A stretch of 64,000 nt of DNA from Actinokineospora alba (lineage in GTDB: Bacteria; Actinomycetota; Actinomycetes; Mycobacteriales; Pseudonocardiaceae), in the NCBI RefSeq assembly GCF_004362515.1, contig NZ_SNXU01000001.1:2108001-2172000 (forward strand), written 5' to 3'. Below are positions 57,853 to 64,000 of the stretch, in pieces. Position numbers and translations under genes: made by a program. Numbering within the stretch: position 1 is the stretch's first letter; each line of letters begins with the position of its first letter. Below the pieces are notes generated by a model. That model made no database searches. It was given only the letters and a program-made list of their open reading frames with translations, and was not told where the DNA came from.

Positions 57853-59253
57853 CTATGACTCGGTGTGACGTTTGTTGGGTTGCAATGGGCCGGATAGCCG
57901 GGGCCCGGCGAGCCGCCGCTCCAACCGCCCGAGCTTGGTGCGCACGGGTTGGGCCAGGTATTCGCCGAGCACCACGCCCGCTGCCAGCGCCAACGCGATG
58001 GCGGCGGCGATCATGAGCGTGGAAAGGCCCGCGGGGGAGCGCTCGATCGCCAGTTCGTACAGCGCACGGTAGGTCGGAAGGCCGGGAAGCAGCGGGACCA
58101 TGCCGGAGACCGCGACGATCAGCGGCGGCATCCGGAACCGCCGGGAGATGACACCGCCCGCGAACCCGATCACCACGGCCGCCCCGGCGGAGGCGACGAT
58201 CGGCCCGGCCCCGGCGAGCACCAGCCCGCCGTACCCCGCGGTCCCCACGCCACCGGCGACGGCGGCGACCAGCATGGAGCGTGGCGGGGCGTAACTGGCC
58301 AGCGCGAAACACCCGGCGGCGGCGGCTCCGGCCAGCGTCTGCACCGGCAGACGGAGCGCGGAGGGCGGCAGAGGATCGGCGAGCGGCGTCTCGGGCAGCC
58401 CCAGCGCCACGGCGATGTTGAGGGCGATGACGACGCCGGCGGTGAGGCCCGCGGTCATCAGCGAGACCTCCATCGTGCGACCGGCGGCGGTGACGTTGAA
58501 CCCGGTGATGGCGTCCTGCACGGTGGAGACAACGGTCAGCCCGGAGAGCAACACGGTGATAGCGGCGGCGACCAGCACGGTGGGTTTCACCGCCGGAAAC
58601 ATCCCGCTCGCGAGGAGGGCGAGCGCTCCGCCGGTGGCCAGCGCACCGCCGAGGACCTGCTGGAAGAAGAACGGCAGCGCCCGCCGGTTGAGCATCCGCC
58701 CCACCCGGTCGATGAGCGCGGTGATCAGGGCGGCGAACAGCGCCATCAGCGGATCACCACCGATGAAGATCGTGACCGCGGCGGCCAGCCCGGCATAGGA
58801 GGCGGTCGCCACCCACCGCGGGTATGGGTGCTCAGCGGAGTTGATCCGGTTCAGCTCGGCATGCGCGTCCTCGACCTCGATTCGGCGTCCGGTGATGTCC
58901 CGCACGAGCTTCTCGACCGCCGCCAGCCGCGTGTAGTCCAGGCCCCGGGTCTGCACCACGCGCAGGGTGGTCACCGGGGAAAGCTCGGTCCCGCGATGGC
59001 AGGCCACGGTGATCGACGTGAAGATCACGTCGACCTCACAGTGCGGAAGCCCGTAGGCATTGGCCACCGCGATGATCGTCGCGGTCACATCGGCGGCCCC
59101 CGCCCCCGAGGACATCTGCACCTCACCGATCCGCAGAGCAAGATCCAAAACGAAGTGGACCGTCCGCTCTTCGGGGAGTGCGGGCCCCTGCACGACCATC
59201 GGCTCAACCGTCGGCTCCGCGACCACCTGCCGCCGAGCCCGCGTGAATCTCAC
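57853..59253 (-). CDS. ThrE-type threonine/serine exporter family protein
   Basis: A 466-residue protein of the fused ThrE type: an N-terminal cytoplasmic DUF1212 domain (LRIGEVQMSSGAGAADVTAT, YGLPHCEVDVIFTSITVAC, LDYTRLAAVEKLVRDITGRR) and then about ten TM helices (DUF1212/DUF3815; PLMALFAALITALIDRVGR, VSGMVPLLPGLPTYRALYE). C. glutamicum ThrE exports Thr and Ser by proton exchange. GTG 59253 is preferred (GGAGG 10 nt upstream); a TTG at 59298 is in frame. Monocistronic, transcribed toward otsA. Confidence 0.9.
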   Translation of the reverse strand: MRFTRARRQVVAEPTVEPMVVQGPALPEERTVHFVLDLALRIGEVQMSSGAGAADVTATIIAVANAYGLPHCEVDVIFTSITVACHRGTELSPVTTLRVVQTRGLDYTRLAAVEKLVRDITGRRIEVEDAHAELNRINSAEHPYPRWVATASYAGLAAAVTIFIGGDPLMALFAALITALIDRVGRMLNRRALPFFFQQVLGGALATGGALALLASGMFPAVKPTVLVAAAITVLLSGLTVVSTVQDAITGFNVTAAGRTMEVSLMTAGLTAGVVIALNIAVALGLPETPLADPLPPSALRLPVQTLAGAAAAGCFALASYAPPRSMLVAAVAGGVGTAGYGGLVLAGAGPIVASAGAAVVIGFAGGVISRRFRMPPLIVAVSGMVPLLPGLPTYRALYELAIERSPAGLSTLMIAAAIALALAAGVVLGEYLAQPVRTKLGRLERRLAGPRLSGPLQPNKRHTES

Positions 59254-59372
59254 GCTCCGACCACCTCCACGTGTCTCCACTCGACGGTTACCGATCAAGG
59301 CCCACTCCGCAACCGGGTGGCGTGTCGGCTTAGGATTAGGCGGACACCTCGGGGTTCCGTGCGGGGTGTCGT

Positions 59373-59448
59373 GCCGGTGTAGCTCAATTGGCAGAGCACT
59401 CGCCTTGTAAGCGAAAGGTTAGGGGTTCAAGTCCCCTCACCGGCTCCA
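59373..59448 (+). tRNA. tRNA-Thr (anticodon TGT)
   Basis: A cloverleaf can be drawn by eye: acceptor GCCGGTG/CACCGGC with discriminator T and encoded CCA (59446-59448), D-arm GCTC..GAGC, anticodon loop CTTGTAA with TGT (codon ACA), and T-arm AGGGG-TTCAAGT-CCCCT. The first base pair of the anticodon stem is a mismatch (C-A), the other four pair. Confidence 0.95.
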
Positions 59449-59746
59449 CGCGCTATCAGCGGAAACAGGGGCCTCAAGATCCTTTCGTCAGTCCGATGAC
59501 TGCGCGAATGACTGCGGGATCGGCCGCTCTGGCCTTCATCGAGCCAATGCAGACATGCCGTAGAGCCGAAACTCGCCATCCCCCAGCCCTCGGGCACATG
59601 AACTGGAAGTTCTAACGCGACAACCCGGACGGTGGTCCAAATCGTCAGTCTCGGCATTCGCTGTATCGCCGACTATCCCCGATGAGTTGCGTCCGCCGGC
59701 CAATACTCGGTGCCGCGACGACGCCTTGACCTGCTAGAACACCGGC
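59449..59746. other. ~300-bp gap after the tRNA
   Basis: No convincing gene. Short open frames exist on both strands (for example 59427-59657 minus) but show no family signature or ribosome binding site. Sequences downstream of tRNA genes are frequent integration sites, yet I see no second copy of the tRNA 3' end in the window. Confidence 0.5.
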
Positions 59747-60772
59747 ATGGCGGATAGGAGCATTGTCGTGGTCGGCGCCGGCATCGTTGGGGCGTCGCTG
59801 GCGTACCACCTGACCGGGCATGGCCTGCCGGTCACGTTGATTGATGCGGGTCTGCCCGGTTCAGGCGCCACACGGGCTTCCTTTGCCTGGATTGGGCGAC
59901 CGGTCAGCAGCGACTTGCCCTCGGCGCCCCTGCGCTACCTCGCGCTGGACGAATACCGACGACTGGAAGCGGAGCTTCCCGGGCTGGCGATCCGCTGGTC
60001 GGGTTCCCTGAGCTGGGACGGCTTCGACGACACCCCGGGGCCGAGGACGGACGACGTCGAGGCACTGGAGCCGCACCTGCTCGAACCCCCGGCCGTGGCT
60101 ACCCACCGCCCTGAGGATGCGGCGTTCGACCCGGTCGCGACGACCGATCTCCTGGCTGCCGCCGCGCGCGATCGGGGCGCGCGGCTGATGACGGGGACGC
60201 TGGCGACCGCCCTCGAGCACCGGGCAGGCATGGTAACCGGCGTGCGGACGACCGCTGGAGTCGTTCCCGCTGCGACCGTCGTCTTGGCTGCCGGTACCGG
60301 CAATGTTGCCCTCTGCGCCGGGATCGGCGTCACCCTGCCCGTCGAGCCGTCACCCGCCGTTCTCGTCCGGTTGCGCGCGGCGCCCGGCCTGGTGAGGACG
60401 ATCGTCGCGACGCCGTCGCTGGAGGTCCGGCAACTCGACGACGGCACGGTTCTGGCTCCTACGGTGTACAGAGGTGAAACAGACCAGGCTGCGCTGCTCG
60501 CAACCGCCAGGCGCGTCCGCGACCGGTTCGCCGCCTCCTTCACCGGAGCAGGCGGCACGGAGGTCATCTCAGCCGAGATCGGCTGGCGACCGATGCCCAC
60601 CGACGGCGAACCGGTCATCGGTCCACCGGTCGGCACCCAGGGTCTGTACGTCGCCGTGATGCACTCGGCGATTACCCTGGCCGCCGCCGTCGGCCGACTT
60701 GCCGCTGCTGAGATCCTCACCGCTCGACCGGCGCGCGAACTCGCCGGTTGCAGACCAGCCCGGTTCCGCTGA
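59747..60772 (+). CDS. FAD-dependent oxidoreductase (DAO/glycine-oxidase-like)
   Basis: A 341-residue D-amino-acid-oxidase-fold flavoprotein: VVVGAGIVGASLAYHLTGHG (dinucleotide-binding motif), SGATRASFAWIGRPVSS, ATVVLAAGTGNVALCAGIG and GWRPMPTDGEPVIGPP with LYVAVMHSAITLAAAVGRL near the C-terminus. It should oxidise a C-N bond of an amino acid or amine. ATG 59747. Not in an operon; GC-typical. The ~175 bp after it hold no recognisable feature. Confidence 0.88.
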   Translation: MADRSIVVVGAGIVGASLAYHLTGHGLPVTLIDAGLPGSGATRASFAWIGRPVSSDLPSAPLRYLALDEYRRLEAELPGLAIRWSGSLSWDGFDDTPGPRTDDVEALEPHLLEPPAVATHRPEDAAFDPVATTDLLAAAARDRGARLMTGTLATALEHRAGMVTGVRTTAGVVPAATVVLAAGTGNVALCAGIGVTLPVEPSPAVLVRLRAAPGLVRTIVATPSLEVRQLDDGTVLAPTVYRGETDQAALLATARRVRDRFAASFTGAGGTEVISAEIGWRPMPTDGEPVIGPPVGTQGLYVAVMHSAITLAAAVGRLAAAEILTARPARELAGCRPARFR

Positions 60773-60949
60773 TCCCTCCGCTCAACGGACCTCATGGACG
60801 AAGGAGTCCCGCAGCGGGGAAGAGGCCACTCGCCGCAATGGGCTCCCGGTTGCGTTTCCTTCCGTAATTGTCGTTGCCTCTGGTGGCAGATCATCTACCG
60901 GCGGGCCAGTTATCTCGGGCGCGGGCCTTGGTATTACAGCCTCGCGACG

Positions 60950-61555
60950 CTACGCGGCGAGGTTCGCGTAGATGATGATGTTGTCCTGGTAGCTGTGGGC
61001 GGCCTTGTCGAAGGCGCCGCCGCAGGTGATCAGGCGTAGTTCCGGTTCCGTGCTGTCGCCATAGACCGCGTCCTGTGGGAATTGGTCTTTAGGGACCTGT
61101 TCCTTGCGCGTGGTGAGGAAACGGAGGGTTTTGCCGTCTTTGCGGTCGATCAGGATTTCGTCGCCGACCGTCAGTTCGTTCAGGCGGTTGAAGATGCCGG
61201 GCTGCTTGTTGCCGTCGACATGCCCGAGCACGATGGCCGGGCCGGGGTCGCCGGGGACCTGGCTGAACTTGTACCAAGCGGCCTGCATCGGCTGGTCCAC
61301 CGGCGGCACCTCGATGTTGCGTGCCTTGTTCAGCCCGGCTTCGACCAGGGTCGACTCCGCCTTGATCTTCGGGATCCGGACGTGCGTCGGCTTCGGCCTG
61401 CCGTCCGGCGCGGCCGAGGCAGGCGGCACCGAAGCCGAAACAGAAGTCGAAGTGGAAGTCGGTGGCGCGGCGGCGGGTTCGGATCCGCAGCCGGTGAGCA
61501 GCAGGGCGGCCGCGAGTGCGGCCGCCCCGATGCCACCTTGGAAGGTGTGTCGCAC
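60950..61555 (-). CDS. Class F sortase, lipoprotein
   Basis: A 201-residue lipoprotein (lipobox LLLTGC) with a Ser/Thr/Ala spacer and a class F sortase domain: THVRIPKIKAESTLV, IVLGHVDGNKQPGIFNRL (catalytic His), VGDEILIDRKDGKTLRF and the nucleophile LRLITCGGAFDKAAHSY. In many class F sortases a basic Arg follows shortly after the Cys; here the FDK position holds Lys, so catalysis may be altered. GTG 61555, 8 bp after the preceding gene's stop, coupling it to that secreted protein. Confidence 0.88.
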   Translation of the reverse strand: MRHTFQGGIGAAALAAALLLTGCGSEPAAAPPTSTSTSVSASVPPASAAPDGRPKPTHVRIPKIKAESTLVEAGLNKARNIEVPPVDQPMQAAWYKFSQVPGDPGPAIVLGHVDGNKQPGIFNRLNELTVGDEILIDRKDGKTLRFLTTRKEQVPKDQFPQDAVYGDSTEPELRLITCGGAFDKAAHSYQDNIIIYANLAA

Positions 61556-61563
61556 GCTCAGCC

Positions 61564-62412
61564 TCAGACGAACTGCCCGGCGGTGGCCCCGCCGCCGGTT
61601 TCGATGCGGCCCTTCGGGCGGATGACCGTCTTGCGGCGGACATCGTCGGCCTTCGGCGGCGTCGCCTGCACGGCGGGGTCGGCCAGGACCTTGAACGACG
61701 TCGTCAGCTTCTCGTCGCCGCAGGTGGCGGTGACGGAGTGGGTGCCGGGGGTGGCGTCGGACTTCACGTTGCCGCCGATGCCCCAGGCCTGGTCCTCGCG
61801 GAACAGGGTGGACGTGTCGAACGTGATGGCGTCGGAGTGGAAGTTGCCCGCCTCTCCTTCACCGCAGAACACGCCGACGGCGATGAACTCGCCGCGGCGG
61901 GCTTCATCGGCCGAGACGAAGATCAGGCTCGGCTCCGGCTCCGGCTCGGGGTCCGGCTGCGGGTTGATCTTGGGCTCGGCGATGGCGATCGCCTCGTCGG
62001 CGACTCCAGCCGCCGTCCGAGCCCGCTCCAGGGCCTGGAGCGCCTTGATCCGCACTTCGTGAGTCTCCGCCCCGGCGTTGTCCAGGAACGCGTTGATGGC
62101 GGTGTTGAGCTTGGCCGCGTCGGCCTTCACCTTCAGCGCCGCGTCCTTGGCCGCGGTGGCCTCGGCGGGCGTCTTCGCCGCCACGGCCGCGTCCTTGGCA
62201 GCCTTCGCCGCGGCGGCGATCGCGATGCTGGCGTCCTCGAACTCCTTCGCGGCCTTCTCGCCCGGCGTCGGCTCCACCTGAGTGGTGCCCTCTTGCGCGG
62301 TTCCCGCGGGCGCGACCGGCGCGGCGACAGCGATCGCGGCGGGCGTGGCCAGCAGGGCGACGGTGAGCCCGATCAGGGCAGCACTGCGCACGACACTCAA
62401 AGATCTCTTCAC
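61564..62412 (-). CDS. Secreted Ala-rich protein encoded with the class F sortase
   Basis: About 282 residues: Sec signal (ALIGLTVALLATPAAIAVAAP), an Ala/Lys-rich helical region (~residues 45-130; AAAAKAAKDAAVAAKTPAEA), a Pro/Glu repeat (PQPDPEPEPEP) and an Ig-like domain (RRGEFIAVGVFCGEGEAGNF, TPGTHSVTATCGDEKLTTSF) with two Cys. The C-terminus ends RPKGRIETGGGATA. Such proteins commonly neighbour class F sortases and may be substrates. GTG 62412 has GGGG 7 nt upstream; ATG 62430 is in frame. Confidence 0.75.
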   Translation of the reverse strand: MKRSLSVVRSAALIGLTVALLATPAAIAVAAPVAPAGTAQEGTTQVEPTPGEKAAKEFEDASIAIAAAAKAAKDAAVAAKTPAEATAAKDAALKVKADAAKLNTAINAFLDNAGAETHEVRIKALQALERARTAAGVADEAIAIAEPKINPQPDPEPEPEPSLIFVSADEARRGEFIAVGVFCGEGEAGNFHSDAITFDTSTLFREDQAWGIGGNVKSDATPGTHSVTATCGDEKLTTSFKVLADPAVQATPPKADDVRRKTVIRPKGRIETGGGATAGQFV

Positions 62413-62637
62413 AGTCAATCCCCAGTTCATTCCCCAGAGACGCCATTGGCGCCGCTTTACCCGACCAAATTAACACCGTTGCCGGATTACGCTTTCGCCG
62501 AGCGGATGTGAGCAGCGCGACTGTAACGGCGGGGGCCGAAGTGGAGATGTCAGCGACTTGATCCCGCGAATGGCCGATGTTTCGGGGCCGATCATGGGTT
62601 ACAACGGGCATCCCTGCGAATTTCATGGAGTACGCCC

Positions 62638-64000
62638 ATGCGACGAGTACGCCGCACGATCACCCCTGCCCTGCTGGCCGCCGTGCTCGGCGCGGCCGTC
62701 AGCACCGCGACCGCCCATGCCGCCGACAGCAACGTCGCCCTGAACAAGTCGGCCATCGGGTCGGCCGCCTGCGCGAGCACCGAGGGGCCTGCCAAGGCGG
62801 TCAACGGAAGCGTGTCCGGTGGCAACGCCGACAAGTTCTGCACCAACGCGAGCGGCAAGTGGTTGCAGGTCGACCTCGGGGCGTCCCAATCCGTGTCGGG
62901 CTTCGCCGTGAAACACGCGGGCAGCGGTGGCGAATCGGCCACCTACAACACAAAGGCGTTCTCCATCCAGCTTTCCGCGGACGGCAGCACCTGGTCTACG
63001 CCGGTGACCGTCACGAACAACACCGCCGCCGCCACGACCCACCCCATCACCGCCGCGAGCGCCCGCTACGCGAAGCTCGTGATCACCACGCCGACGCAGA
63101 ACACCGACACCGCCGCGCGGATCTACGAATTCGAGGTGCTCGGGTCCACGCCAACGAGCGGCAACCTCGCGCTGAACAAGGCGGCGACCGGCTCTACCGC
63201 CTGCGCGACAACCGAAGGACCAGCGAAAGCCGTCAACGGCACGGTTTCCGGTGGTAACGCGGACAAGTTCTGCACCAACGCGAGCAGCAAGTGGTTGCAG
63301 GTCGATCTAGGCGCCACGCACGCGGTGTCGAACTTCGTGGTGAAGCACGCGGGCGCCGGTGGGGAATCCGCCGGCTTCAACACAAAGGCGTTCTCGATCC
63401 AGCTCTCCGGGGACGGCAGCACCTGGTCCACGCCGGTCTCCGTCACCAACAACACCGCCGACACCACCACCCACCCGATCACCGCCGCGAGCGCCCGCTA
63501 CGCGAAGCTCGTGATCACCACGCCCACCCAGAACACCGACACGGCTGCGCGGATCTACGAATTCGAGGTCTACACCGGAGCCGCACCGCCTGCTCCTACC
63601 GTGGTCCCGGTCTTTGACCGCATCCCGCAGTTCGGCATCTACGTGAGCACCGAGCCGAACTACACCCCGCCCGCCGGCGTCCTCATGTGGAACCGCGGCA
63701 CCGAGTACGCGAAGAAGCTCACCGCGGAGGAGCAGGGCAAGCTCGGCACCGACGTCGCCCTCCGCCTGACCTACCACGCCCAGTGCGACAACTACGACCG
63801 CTTCGGCTCGATCTTCTACATCAGCATGCCCAAGGGCCAGGTGCCGACCGCGACCACGCCGCGGGTGACGCTGCAGGACTTCATCACCCCGTTCAGCGAC
63901 TACTGGCAGGGCACCAAGGCCACCCGCGTCTACCCGGACGCGCCCATGGCCGCCTACGCGGGCGCCCTGTCCGACCCGAACCGCGACGTCTACCTCGGCA
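62638..64000 (+). CDS. Secreted double-discoidin protein with PNGase F-like domain (3' truncated by window)
   Basis: Starts at ATG 62638 with GGAG 7 nt upstream and remains open to the window edge (454 residues seen). Sec signal MRRVRRTITPALLAAVLGAA...AHA, then two F5/8 type C (discoidin, CBM32-like) domains with a 144-residue period (WLQVDLGASQSVSGFAVKH / WLQVDLGATHAVSNFVVKH; ARYAKLVITTPTQNTDTAAR in both). After ~residue 325 comes a region with VALRLTYHAQCDNYDRFGSI that resembles the N-terminal part of peptide-N-glycosidase F. It probably acts on glycans or glycoproteins outside the cell. Confidence 0.8.
   Translation, partial: MRRVRRTITPALLAAVLGAAVSTATAHAADSNVALNKSAIGSAACASTEGPAKAVNGSVSGGNADKFCTNASGKWLQVDLGASQSVSGFAVKHAGSGGESATYNTKAFSIQLSADGSTWSTPVTVTNNTAAATTHPITAASARYAKLVITTPTQNTDTAARIYEFEVLGSTPTSGNLALNKAATGSTACATTEGPAKAVNGTVSGGNADKFCTNASSKWLQVDLGATHAVSNFVVKHAGAGGESAGFNTKAFSIQLSGDGSTWSTPVSVTNNTADTTTHPITAASARYAKLVITTPTQNTDTAARIYEFEVYTGAAPPAPTVVPVFDRIPQFGIYVSTEPNYTPPAGVLMWNRGTEYAKKLTAEEQGKLGTDVALRLTYHAQCDNYDRFGSIFYISMPKGQVPTATTPRVTLQDFITPFSDYWQGTKATRVYPDAPMAAYAGALSDPNRDVYLG
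62725..63573 (+). repeat. 432-bp tandem duplication encoding the two discoidin domains
   Basis: Copies begin near 62725 and 63157 with a 432-bp (144-codon) offset; long stretches such as the codons for SARYAKLVITTP are identical at DNA level, so the duplication is fairly recent or homogenised. Confidence 0.85.

Noticed and set aside
59449..59746. tRNA-associated integrative element
   Set aside because: No integrase, excisionase or direct repeat of the tRNA 3' end in the window; flanking genes look chromosomal.

Overview
The window is high-GC DNA with dense, often overlapping genes, GTG and occasional TTG starts, Tat and lipoprotein signals, CarD, an MhuD-like haem monooxygenase and type VII secretion (ESX) cargo. 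All of this points to an actinobacterium. Gene content and style suggest Pseudonocardiaceae (Actinokineospora/Saccharothrix/Lentzea-like), but the genus is inference.

Layout. 1-6145: end of a flavoenzyme, an NmrA-like SDR, a large BTAD/NB-ARC/TPR regulator and a DrrAB-like ABC exporter. 6319-15228: an endo/exonuclease/phosphatase-fold protein, mhuD-sirtuin, two alpha/beta hydrolases, a lipoprotein M1 peptidase, a 2H phosphoesterase, a Tat-exported peptidoglycan amidase, mutY and a beta-carbonic anhydrase. 15405-20065: a BsuPI-like membrane protein, a LacI regulator and a divergent znuACB-type zinc importer with a Zur-like palindrome at its promoter. 20054-25082: two tandem DUF445 proteins, an EVE plus PD-(D/E)XK (DUF3883) protein and an orphan MBOAT acyltransferase. 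25196-33704: a conserved actinobacterial housekeeping block (rlmB-cysS, HAD, DUF427, ispF-ispD-carD, lpqE-like lipoprotein, radA). It resembles M. tuberculosis Rv3579c-Rv3592, but disA does not follow radA. 33745-36541: an ECF sigma factor with a CU044_5270 partner, followed by a chimeric paralogue that joins sigma region 2 directly to a CU044_5270-type membrane protein. 36598-41113: an HxlR/NTF2 pair and a translationally coupled polyamine operon (DUF4178, DUF4247, unknown, DUF350, membrane spermidine synthase).

41248-53710 is the most unusual region: a minus-strand ESX polymorphic toxin locus. In order of transcription it holds a YbaB/EbfC protein, a WXG100-like protein, and a giant Pro/Gly-rich toxin carrying ADP-ribosyltransferase, caspase-like, APH-like kinase and nucleotidyltransferase modules (with an apparent frameshift). 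Four tandem near-identical small proteins follow (probable immunity proteins), then an 810-residue accessory protein and a nucleoside-hydrolase-like protein.

53775-59253 holds trehalose synthesis/turnover (otsA and an otsB-GH15 fusion) and a ThrE-type exporter. A tRNA-Thr(TGT) lies at 59373-59448. 59747-64000 has an amino-acid-oxidase-like flavoprotein, a class F sortase lipoprotein with a secreted partner, and the start of a secreted double-discoidin protein with a PNGase F-like domain, cut by the window edge.

Two genes (DUF427 and the toxin) are broken by single-base-type frameshifts in GC-rich sequence, both repaired by adding one base. Assembly error and real mutation cannot be separated here.
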